From Christensenella sp. UBA7868 (GTDB lineage Bacteria > Bacillota > Clostridia > Christensenellales > UBA1242): a stretch of 15,657 nt of DNA. The position numbers and the translations under genes were made by a program. The stretch lies in NCBI GenBank assembly GCA_002501285.1, contig DLSG01000106.1:809-16465 (forward strand), given 5' to 3'. Shown here piece after piece: positions 1 through 6,180 of this stretch. The notes beneath the pieces are model-generated. The model saw only the letters and a list, made by a program, of their open reading frames with translations. It was not told the origin of the DNA and ran no database searches. Every line of letters starts with the position of its first letter. The stretch's first letter is position 1.

Positions 1-2430
1 ATGTTCATTACGAAGTTTTTGTGCTAGATAAATTATTTCTCTTGATTTTTCAATTTCTTCCACAAGTGTAGAAAACCCGAAACTAGGAATAGGTTCTAAA
101 CTTGATAAATGTACGCTTTTAACTTCATCTTGTTCCATACTGCAAACAAGATTTCCCCAAATATAATCGGTTATAAAAGGAATTATTGGTGCCATAACTT
201 TTATTATGTTTTTAATTGCAAAATATAAAACATAATATGCGTTAATATCACTATCCCAAAATCTTTTTCTATTACTACGAATATAGAAATTAGAAATATC
301 GTCAACCAATTTTTCAAAATCTTTAACAATCAAATACGCTTTGTTTTCTGCATAATTTTTATCTGATTTATTTACAAAATCTGCAATTTTTTCTAATAGC
401 CATTTGTCTGACATTTCTAATTTATTAACGTCAAGATTATATTTATCAAGTTTTGGATTATCAATAACAGCATAAGTGTTAAAGAATACATAAATATTCC
501 AAAATGCTAAAAGTTGTTTTTTAGCATCATCTAATAAATTAGTGCCAAAACGCATATCAAAAACAGGATTTGCACTAGCATACAAATATCTTATTGCTTC
601 TGCACCAACTTCATCAGCCACTTTATCGGCATCTAAACTATTTCCACCACTCTTATGAAATTCATTTCCGTTTTCATCTTTTACATATTGATAAGTAACT
701 ATCTTTTTATAAGGTGCTTTACCTGTTAAAATTACGCTCATAACCAAAAGCGAATAGAACCAAAGCTTAATTTGTTCTATCATTTCACAAACATAATCGC
801 TTGGGAAATTATTGTTAAAATATTCTTTATCAGTAAAATATTTTTTAGTAGAAAATGGAGTTATTCCCGCATCAAGCCAACAATCGCCAACTTCAGGAAT
901 ACGTGTTAATTCTTCTCCGCAATCGCATTTAATTTTGATTTCATCAATATATGGTCTGTGAAGATGTAGAATTTTGTCAACCTTTTCAGGTTCTACTGCT
1001 CGTTGTTTTAATTCTTCCAAACTTCCAATAACATGAACTTTACCACATTTTTCGCAAGTGTAAATAGGAAGTGGCAAACCATAAAAACGTGAACGAGATA
1101 TATTCCAATCTCCCATATTATTTAACCAATCTTGCATTCGTTTTTTTGCATATTCAGGTTGAAATTCAACGCTATCAATTGCCTTTAAAAGTTTAGGACG
1201 AACTTCGTCCATTTTAATATACCATGTTGAAATAAGTTTATAAACTAAATCTGTTTTACATCTCCAACAATGAGGATAACTGTGTTTATATTTATGACTA
1301 TATAATAATTTATTATCACTTTTTAATCTATTTACAACATCTTCTACAACATCAGTTGTTTTTTTGCCCGCAATAAAGCCACATTCATCAAGCATAACAC
1401 CTTGTTCGTTTATTGGACAAATTTGAGGCATATCATATTGAAGCCCAAGTTCAAAGTCTTCTTGACCACAACCTGGAGCAATATGAACAACACACGCACC
1501 CTCTCCCGCTTCAACTTGATCCCAAGGGTAAATTTTATGAACAAATTGTTGACTTGCGAGTTCTGGGAACATTGTTTCATATTCAAGACCCACAAGAGCG
1601 GAGCCTTTAAACTCTTCCAAAATTTTGTATTCACCATTTTTTAAAATATTCAAACTATCTTTTCCAAAAACAAGTTTTTCTCCATTATACTCAACCTTAA
1701 CATAATCAAGTTCTGGATTTACCGCTAGCGCTACATTAGCACACAAAGTCCAAGGAGTTGTTGTCCACCCAACCATTTTAAAATCTTTATTTTTTACTGG
1801 AACTTTAAAGAAAATTGCTGTGTGTGTTACTTCGCTATAACTTCCAGATAATTCATGTTCTGAAATACTTGTCCCACATCTTGGGCACCAAACCATTGGT
1901 CTATTTTTCTTAACAAGCCAACCATTATTGTCACAAACTTTTAAAAAATGCCAAATAGATGTAATATTTTCGTCTGTATTTGTAAAATATGAATGGTCCC
2001 AATCCATAAATTGACCCATACGAATGCTTTGGTTTGTAATTTCCCCAGCAAAATAGTTTACTCTTTCCATACATTTTTCAGTAAACTTATCCATACCATA
2101 TTTTAAAATTTCAGGTTTGCCATTAAGACCAAGTTCTTTTTCAACATTAACTTCAACCCACATTCCTTGTGCATCAAAGCCATTTTGAAATTGTTGGCTT
2201 TCACCTTTCATAGCATGATATTTTATAGTAATATCTTTTAAAACTCTTCCCCAAAAATGGTGAACCCCAGCACGATTATTTGCCGTCATTGGTCCATCTA
2301 AAAATCGAAATCTTTTTTTACTATTTTTATTTTTTTCAACAATCTGATTAAATAAATTTTCATTTTTCCATTTATCTAACATTTGATGCTCTACATCAAC
2401 AAAATTCAATTTAGCGTCTTCTTTCTTCAT
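1..2430 (-). CDS. ileS: Isoleucine--tRNA ligase, GxHH-signature type (3' end cut by window)
   Basis: Charges tRNA-Ile with isoleucine in the cytoplasm. The reading frame is open from ATG at 2430 to the window edge: 810 residues with no stop, so the C-terminal part is missing (the family is usually about 1,000 or more). The class I signature near residues 55-58 is GVHH, followed by FWGR, where most IleRS have HxGH. The second signature, around 592-597, is HKSGGN in place of KMSKS. The editing (CP1) domain looks intact: WTTTPWTL at 222-229 and HIAPG at 316-320 with Asp325. Cys pairs at 182/185, 459/462 and 502/504 suggest zinc sites. The anticodon-binding region starts after about 620. The start has AGGGG five bases upstream and a consensus promoter. 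There is no room for a T-box leader. IleRS identity is strong from the overall match; ValRS and LeuRS fit less well. The GxHH signature is known from some type 2 IleRS with extreme mupirocin resistance. Confidence 0.93.
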   Translation of the reverse strand, partial: MKKEDAKLNFVDVEHQMLDKWKNENLFNQIVEKNKNSKKRFRFLDGPMTANNRAGVHHFWGRVLKDITIKYHAMKGESQQFQNGFDAQGMWVEVNVEKELGLNGKPEILKYGMDKFTEKCMERVNYFAGEITNQSIRMGQFMDWDHSYFTNTDENITSIWHFLKVCDNNGWLVKKNRPMVWCPRCGTSISEHELSGSYSEVTHTAIFFKVPVKNKDFKMVGWTTTPWTLCANVALAVNPELDYVKVEYNGEKLVFGKDSLNILKNGEYKILEEFKGSALVGLEYETMFPELASQQFVHKIYPWDQVEAGEGACVVHIAPGCGQEDFELGLQYDMPQICPINEQGVMLDECGFIAGKKTTDVVEDVVNRLKSDNKLLYSHKYKHSYPHCWRCKTDLVYKLISTWYIKMDEVRPKLLKAIDSVEFQPEYAKKRMQDWLNNMGDWNISRSRFYGLPLPIYTCEKCGKVHVIGSLEELKQRAVEPEKVDKILHLHRPYIDEIKIKCDCGEELTRIPEVGDCWLDAGITPFSTKKYFTDKEYFNNNFPSDYVCEMIEQIKLWFYSLLVMSVILTGKAPYKKIVTYQYVKDENGNEFHKSGGNSLDADKVADEVGAEAIRYLYASANPVFDMRFGTNLLDDAKKQLLAFWNIYVFFNTYAVIDNPKLDKYNLDVNKLEMSDKWLLEKIADFVNKSDKNYAENKAYLIVKDFEKLVDDISNFYIRSNRKRFWDSDINAYYVLYFAIKNIIKVMAPIIPFITDYIWGNLVCSMEQDEVKSVHLSSLEPIPSFGFSTLVEEIEKSREIIYLAQKLRNEH

Positions 2431-2457
2431 ACTGTCCCCTACAAATTTAATAATAAA

Positions 2458-2486
2458 ATTATATTAAATAATTTGTTTTATGTCAA
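2458..2486 (-). promoter_or_regulatory. SigA-type promoter of ileS
   Basis: On the minus strand, TTGACA (2481-2486) and TATAAT (2458-2463) are separated by exactly 17 bp, a perfect consensus. Transcription should start near 2451, giving a leader of only about 20 nt with AGGGG at 2436-2440. Confidence 0.85.
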
Positions 2487-2535
2487 ATCTTTTTTATTTT
2501 TAGATTAAATTATAACATGTCAGCCTATGCACAAA

Positions 2536-2790
2536 TTACTTATCAACAACTATTTTGTATTTCAAAGTTGAAATTCCTTCTGGAATTTCATCTGTAACAA
2601 AATTATGCTGAATAACTAAACCTTCTTTATAGTTAAAATAAGCCACCGTTATAGATCCATCTGAATGTCTTGCGGTATGTTTAGAATTTGTGATTGGGAT
2701 TTTTTTCAACTTACAAAAACTTATCATCTCTGGAATAACTTTCATAAAGTAATTTTTATCTTCCAATATTAATTTTTCTTTATCATTCAT
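2536..2790 (-). CDS. Small hypothetical protein (84 aa)
   Basis: I do not recognise the family. It is a soluble, Lys-rich 84-residue protein without signal peptide or membrane segment. The N-terminal third looks helical and the rest alternates like beta strands (SITVAYF, LVIQHNFV, TLKYKIVV). Start ATG at 2790 has AAGGAG about ten bases upstream. It is the last of four small genes on this strand, 18 bases after the preceding stop. It shares SKH, VIQ and a C-terminal YK with the neighbouring 72-residue protein in the same order and similar spacing, so the two are probably paralogues. An EIPxG segment also appears in the 55-residue protein upstream. No clear terminator follows before the ileS promoter. 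Function unknown. Confidence 0.6.
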   Translation of the reverse strand: MNDKEKLILEDKNYFMKVIPEMISFCKLKKIPITNSKHTARHSDGSITVAYFNYKEGLVIQHNFVTDEIPEGISTLKYKIVVDK

Positions 2791-2808
2791 CTCATCTAAT
2801 CTCCTTAA

Positions 2809-3027
2809 TTATTCATGAACTTTATAAGTAAATTCTCTATGTTTTTCAGAATTTGGATTATTAATATCATTCTCTTGTATTACATAATCGTCACTAGCGT
2901 CATAAATTGCAAAGTTTTCTTGTCCACTAGCGTGTTTTGATTCAAACCCACCATAGACAATCTCTTCCCCAGGGCGATTCTCTTGCACCCACTTTTCAAG
3001 TTCTTTAATTATTTCTCCTTTGGGCAT
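2809..3027 (-). CDS. Small hypothetical protein (72 aa)
   Basis: Unrecognised 72-residue acidic protein with no signal peptide or membrane segment. A helical N-terminus (about residues 1-17) is followed by short strands and a charged C-terminus. Start ATG at 3027 has AGGAAG and AAGGAG just upstream, both inside the end of the preceding gene, which it overlaps by 19 bases in another frame; translation is probably coupled. SKH (residues about 30-32), VIQ (about 49-51) and a terminal YK match the 84-residue neighbour in order, which suggests a common origin. The coding call rests on the ribosome site, its place in a row of same-strand genes and that similarity. Function unknown. Confidence 0.55.
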   Translation of the reverse strand: MPKGEIIKELEKWVQENRPGEEIVYGGFESKHASGQENFAIYDASDDYVIQENDINNPNSEKHREFTYKVHE

Positions 3028-3176
3028 TCTTCCTGTTCTCCTTTATTCCCCTGTTTTTCTTTTAAATATATTGTATTAATATAAGTACTTCCACCTGGAA
3101 TTTCATTTACAAATGTTATAGAATTTTCTTCTTCATTATAAATTATTTTAGTGTCATCGTTTATGTATTTCCCCAT
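3009..3176 (-). CDS. Very small hypothetical protein (55 aa)
   Basis: A 55-codon frame starting ATG-GGG at 3176 and ending TAA at 3009. It begins nine bases after the stop of the 65-residue gene and runs 19 bases into the next gene. The ribosome site (AGAGGAT) is weak. The sequence from residue 2 (GKYINDDTKIIY, then SITFVNEIPGG at 19-29) lines up with residues 27 onward of the 65-residue neighbour (GKFIDEHTQILQ, then FVTFINTFPDG). It therefore looks like a shortened copy of that protein's C-terminal half. The last 15 residues are polar and may be free tail. The similarity to its neighbour is the main reason to believe it is translated. Function unknown. Confidence 0.5.
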   Translation of the reverse strand: MGKYINDDTKIIYNEEENSITFVNEIPGGSTYINTIYLKEKQGNKGEQEECPKEK

Positions 3177-3185
3177 ATCTATCCT

Positions 3186-3383
3186 CTATTTCTTTTTTCT
3201 TAATTTTATAACAAATTTTTGAATCTCACCATCAGGAAAAGTATTAATAAATGTCACGAAATCACCATCTTGTAAAATTTGTGTATGCTCATCTATAAAT
3301 TTACCATTTTCATTAAGTCTAACATTGTCAAAATTTATTTCTCCATATTTTTTCTTTAATTCTTCAATATTCTTTTTTCCCAT
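3186..3383 (-). CDS. Small hypothetical protein (65 aa)
   Basis: Unrecognised 65-residue basic protein, first gene of the four-gene small-protein unit. It has a short charged helix (residues 2-14) and then strands including DFVTFINTFPDG, ending in a Lys/Arg-rich tail. ATG at 3383 is preceded by AAGGAG ten bases upstream. Another ATG five bases upstream is in a different frame and stops after ten codons, so it was not used. A promoter lies at 3412-3440. The C-terminal half resembles the 55-residue protein immediately downstream. No signal peptide, membrane segment or known motif. Confidence 0.6.
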   Translation of the reverse strand: MGKKNIEELKKKYGEINFDNVRLNENGKFIDEHTQILQDGDFVTFINTFPDGEIQKFVIKLRKKK

Positions 3384-3411
3384 TCCATTTAAACTCCTTT
3401 ATTTAATTATT

Positions 3412-3440
3412 AATATAGCATACTTTTATTATTTTTACAA
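3412..3440 (-). promoter_or_regulatory. Promoter of the four-gene small-protein unit
   Basis: Minus strand: TTGTAA (3435-3440), 17-bp spacer, TATATT (3412-3417), with a TGn extended -10. It is divergent from the promoter at 3477-3505, so the two start points share one AT-rich intergenic region. Confidence 0.6.
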
Positions 3441-3476
3441 AATTTAATAATAAGATTTTTTTAATTATTTTTATTA

Positions 3477-3505
3477 TTGACAAAACGCTTTAAATTTGTT
3501 ACTAT
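3477..3505 (+). promoter_or_regulatory. Extended -10 promoter of the acidic protein gene
   Basis: TTGACA (3477-3482), 17-bp spacer, TACTAT (3500-3505) preceded by TGn. The ribosome site AAGGAAG lies at 3513-3519, before the ATG at 3525. Confidence 0.65.
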
Positions 3506-3524
3506 AAATTAAAAGGAAGTTATT

Positions 3525-3791
3525 ATGATTAATTTTGATTTAACGCATATTGAAGAAGATGAAGAAAGCGAAGCAATTTCTGCTGAAATTTCTAAACTAA
3601 AAGCACAAGGGCTTACAAATAATATAGATTTTGAAAAAGCAGAACTTGAAAGACTTGAACTTGAAAGCAAACTTCAAGATGAAACTATTGAAACTGAAAA
3701 CAACACTGAAACTAATAATCAAAGTAGAAAACAAGAAGATAATAAATTAAATAGCGAAAAATTATCAGATGATGAAACTTTAAGTTTTTAG
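3525..3791 (+). CDS. Acidic, probably coiled-coil hypothetical protein (88 aa)
   Basis: Unrecognised 88-residue protein dominated by Glu, Asp, Lys and Asn. Residues about 10-52 (EEDEESEAISAEISKL, then FEKAELERLELESKL) have a heptad-like spacing of Leu/Ile suited to a coiled coil. Residues 53-88 are a polar, probably disordered tail. There is no signal peptide or membrane segment. The start is well supported by AAGGAAG and by a promoter with both elements. The following gene starts 138 bases later, beyond a long inverted repeat, so the two may be separate units. Function unknown; an adaptor or small regulatory protein is possible but nothing shows it. Confidence 0.6.
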   Translation: MINFDLTHIEEDEESEAISAEISKLKAQGLTNNIDFEKAELERLELESKLQDETIETENNTETNNQSRKQEDNKLNSEKLSDDETLSF

Positions 3792-3813
3792 TAAATTACT
3801 TAAATTTTGATAT

Positions 3814-3880
3814 AAAATACCTTATAAACTAATAAAATTCAAACAAATTTTAATTACAATATTAGTTTGTATGGTATTTT
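3814..3880 (+). repeat. Long imperfect inverted repeat between the acidic protein gene and the deaminase gene
   Basis: Arms 3814-3834 and 3860-3880 are 21 bases each and complementary except for one mismatch and one G-U pair, with a 25-base spacer. The arms begin AAAATACC and end GGTATTTT, followed by one more T. It could end transcripts of the upstream gene, although the stem has few G-C pairs and the loop is long for a terminator. It could also be a leader structure of the deaminase mRNA. Which one is not decided by the sequence. Confidence 0.6.
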
Positions 3881-3929
3881 TCAACTATCAACAAATTTAG
3901 AAAATTTTGAATATTAGGGAGATTTTTAT

Positions 3930-4349
3930 ATGACATTTTTAGAGATGAAAGAAAAAGCCAAAAATTTATTTAACGAACGATACATTTCCCCATTTATGGA
4001 AATTGCGGGCGTAACTTGTGTGTTAGAAACAAAAAGTGGAAATATTTATGAGGGAGTAAATATAGATGCCGATTGCGGAATTGGAATGTGTGCGGAAAGA
4101 AATGCTGCAAGCACAATGCTGACACATGGTGAAAGCGAAATTGTAAAACTTTTATGTTATAAAGACGGAAAATTAATTCTTCCATGCGGAGTTTGTAGAG
4201 AATTTTTAATGCAACTAAACCAAAACAATAGAAATATGCAAATTGTTTTAGACGCGGAAAATGAAAAGTTTATTACACTATCAAGCCTTATGCCTTCTTG
4301 GTGGGGTGAAAATAAATATGAAAATGGTATTACAAAAAAGAAATGGTAA
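3930..4349 (+). CDS. Cytidine deaminase-family protein (zinc-dependent)
   Basis: Probably hydrolyses the amino group of cytidine, deoxycytidine or a related base, for pyrimidine salvage in the cytoplasm. The deaminase zinc site is clear: CAE at residues 54-56 (Cys ligand plus catalytic Glu56) and PCGVC at 85-89 (Cys86, Cys89). The length of 139 fits the tetrameric Cdd class. The usual N-terminal substrate-binding motif (F-x-PYS) is not recognisable; the matching region reads ISPFMEIAG. The Asn44-x-(D/E) element is present as NIDAD. The C-terminus (SSLMPSWWGEN) recalls blasticidin-S-deaminase-like members, so substrate is uncertain. AGGGAG at 3916-3921 fixes the start. It stands alone with its own terminator, not next to other nucleoside genes. 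Confidence 0.85.
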   Translation: MTFLEMKEKAKNLFNERYISPFMEIAGVTCVLETKSGNIYEGVNIDADCGIGMCAERNAASTMLTHGESEIVKLLCYKDGKLILPCGVCREFLMQLNQNNRNMQIVLDAENEKFITLSSLMPSWWGENKYENGITKKKW

Positions 4350-4445
4350 AAAATTTTTAAATAATACTATTTTGTTATAAATTTTAATAAATTAAATTAA
4401 ATTAAATTTTCAAATAGAAAGATTTAAAAAATGAATTTATTTAAT

Positions 4446-4479
4446 AAAAAAACGGACATTTTAAAATGTTCGTTTTTTT
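4446..4479. terminator. Bidirectional terminator between convergent genes
   Basis: Stem AACGGACATT / AATGTTCGTT with a TTAA loop, one G-U pair, and runs of seven A and seven T on the two sides. It can end transcripts from the deaminase gene (plus) and from the paralogue pair (minus). Confidence 0.85.
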
Positions 4480-4481
4480 AA

Positions 4482-5309
4482 TTAAAGTTCATAATCGTCA
4501 TCATGAACGTTTTGAAATTCTATAGAATATGATTTCTCACCTATTGAATCTTCATACTTAAACCCAAATTCAGGAAACACGCTTTCATAAAGTTCTTTTT
4601 CAATTTCAAAACTTTTGTTATACTTGTCAGTCATAATTGGGCAATCAGTATCTTCTGGAAATCTACCAATTTGACGAAATCTTGTTTTAACTTTCTTTTC
4701 AAATTTTTCCATATCACTTTTAGTTATAAAGCATGGCATATTATGTTTCATAATTATGCTACGATAATATAAATCTGCTAAATTCCAACCAACATTGTGT
4801 AAAAACATTAGATTTATATAAATATCATTAGCATTTTCATAAGTTAAATGTTGTTGAATTTCGCTGTCAAGTTCTTTAAAACTTAAAATTTCACCTTTTT
4901 CCGTAACACAATCTTCTGAAGCTTTCAACAAAAGTTTAAAGTCAAAATCGTAATATTTATATCTTTGAATATATTTATTTATCAAAGCACGATTCTTTTT
5001 TATTTTAACATCATAATCTTTTGGCTTAATTTTTCTCAAATTTTCATTGTTAATTAAAAGTGATTGAATTTTTGCTTTGCAATAATCCATATATCTTTCG
5101 CTATCTAAATATGCTTTTAAAGTAACATATCTTCTTGCTTTAAGAACTTTTTCTAGTTTCTTACCTTCATCGTCATACATTCTAGTAATAAACAAAATTT
5201 TATAATTCAAATCCATTATTTTTGCAAGAATTTTTTCTTTATAAACTGGATTATCAAACTTTGTAAAATATTTATTATCAGTCATAACTAATTCTTTAAA
5301 CTTATTCAT
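4482..5309 (-). CDS. Hypothetical protein, second of a tandem paralogue pair (275 aa)
   Basis: Family not recognised. It is a Lys/Tyr-rich soluble protein without signal peptide or membrane segment, probably mostly helical. It lines up along almost its whole length with the upstream 235-residue protein (about half the residues identical by eye). Shared blocks are YFTKFD, YKEKILAKIMDLN, SERY-YCKAKI, LLLKAS-DC, HLTYENA-DI, LYYRSI-M-HNMPCF and DTDC-IMT. It has an extra C-terminal tail of about 45 residues rich in Asp and Glu. A TTG codon 18 bases upstream could extend the frame, but ATG at 5309 has AAGGA seven bases before it and overlaps the previous stop by eight bases, typical of translational coupling. 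A later ATG (5285) matches the paralogue's start but lacks a good ribosome site. Confidence 0.65.
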   Translation of the reverse strand: MNKFKELVMTDNKYFTKFDNPVYKEKILAKIMDLNYKILFITRMYDDEGKKLEKVLKARRYVTLKAYLDSERYMDYCKAKIQSLLINNENLRKIKPKDYDVKIKKNRALINKYIQRYKYYDFDFKLLLKASEDCVTEKGEILSFKELDSEIQQHLTYENANDIYINLMFLHNVGWNLADLYYRSIIMKHNMPCFITKSDMEKFEKKVKTRFRQIGRFPEDTDCPIMTDKYNKSFEIEKELYESVFPEFGFKYEDSIGEKSYSIEFQNVHDDDYEL

Positions 5310-6009
5310 AAATTTTTCCTTTATCAAAACTTTTTTTATAATTGGCAGTCATAATTTCGCAATCGGTATCAGAAGAATATCTTTCAAAATTACGATTTCT
5401 CTCTTTAATTTTTGTTTCTAATTCTTTCATATCATTTCTAGTCATAAAACATGGCATATTATGTCTCATGGTTATACTACGATAATATAAATTTTCTAAA
5501 TTTTCTCCAGGATTTTTTACATATAAAAAATTTCTTTTAATATCAAAAGCATTTTCATAAGTTAAATGCTTCTGAATTTTAGCATCAAGTTCCCTAAAAA
5601 CAACAATATGCCCTTCTTCTGTAATACAATCATCTGATGCCTTTAACAAAAGTTGAAAATCATGCTTGAAATATTTATATTTTTGAAAATATTTATTTAT
5701 CAAAATTTGATTATGTTCTATTTTTTGTTCATAATTTTGTGGTTTAGTTTCATTTAAACTTTCATTATCCAATAAAAGTGCTTTTATTTTTGCCTTGCAA
5801 TATTTTACATATCTTTCGCTTTCCATATAAGAAGTTAAAATGACATCATTTTTTTCTTCTAAAACTTCTCCCAAATCTAAATTTGCATATTCATCGTCAT
5901 TCCAACCTGTAATACGCAAAATCAAAAAATTCAAATCCATTATTTTTGCAAGAATTTTTTCTTTATAAATAGGGTCGTCAAACTTTGTAAAATATTTTTT
6001 TTCTTCCAT
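5302..6009 (-). CDS. Hypothetical protein, first of a tandem paralogue pair (235 aa)
   Basis: Family not recognised. It is a soluble, Lys/Tyr-rich protein with no secretion signal, and shares the conserved blocks of the next gene. HNMPCF near residue 185 and DTDC near 212 are the most strikingly conserved parts, with invariant Cys residues. It ends soon after DTDCEIMT, where the paralogue carries on for about 45 residues more. The last residues (FDKGKIYE) overlap the next gene's ribosome site and start, so the shorter end may mark the duplication junction. AGGAG eight bases before ATG 6009 and a promoter at 6029-6057 support the start. Function unknown. Confidence 0.65.
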   Translation of the reverse strand: MEEKKYFTKFDDPIYKEKILAKIMDLNFLILRITGWNDDEYANLDLGEVLEEKNDVILTSYMESERYVKYCKAKIKALLLDNESLNETKPQNYEQKIEHNQILINKYFQKYKYFKHDFQLLLKASDDCITEEGHIVVFRELDAKIQKHLTYENAFDIKRNFLYVKNPGENLENLYYRSITMRHNMPCFMTRNDMKELETKIKERNRNFERYSSDTDCEIMTANYKKSFDKGKIYE

Positions 6010-6028
6010 AATTTAATCTCCTATTAAT

Positions 6029-6057
6029 ATTTTATCATAAACTTTTTTACATTTCAA
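6029..6057 (-). promoter_or_regulatory. Extended -10 promoter of the paralogue pair
   Basis: Minus strand: TTGAAA (6052-6057), 17-bp spacer, TAAAAT (6029-6034) preceded by TGn. The -35 lies only six bases downstream of the tex terminator, so the unit is cleanly insulated. Confidence 0.75.
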
Positions 6058-6063
6058 GATGCA

Positions 6064-6100
6064 AATTAAAAAAACACTACTACAATAGTGTTTTTTAATT
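6064..6100 (-). terminator. Terminator downstream of tex
   Basis: Stem-loop with CACTA / TAGTG core, loop CTACAA, extended by A and T runs to about 15 bp. On the minus strand it ends in a run of seven T. It lies about 80 bases after the tex stop. Confidence 0.8.
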
Positions 6101-6180
6101 AAAATAATTTTTTTGAATTTTGCAATATTTATAACGTTTGTTAATATTTTTAACTTTTTGAATAAACAAAATAAGAAATA

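Noticed and set aside
1402..1644. Open frames on the plus strand and in a second minus frame within 1402-1644
   Set aside because: They lie entirely inside ileS, which is a clear match across this stretch, and have no ribosome site or family likeness.
2487..2535. Possible terminator after the small-gene unit
   Set aside because: Only a five- to six-pair AT stem with a long loop is visible; read-through into ileS cannot be excluded.
5310..5327. TTG start that would add six residues to the second paralogue
   Set aside because: The ATG at 5309 has a proper AAGGA ribosome site, part of which lies inside the proposed extension.
2536..6009. Mobile island or prophage remnant
   Set aside because: The genes are orphan-like, but there is no integrase, transposase, flanking direct repeat or tRNA target to support it.
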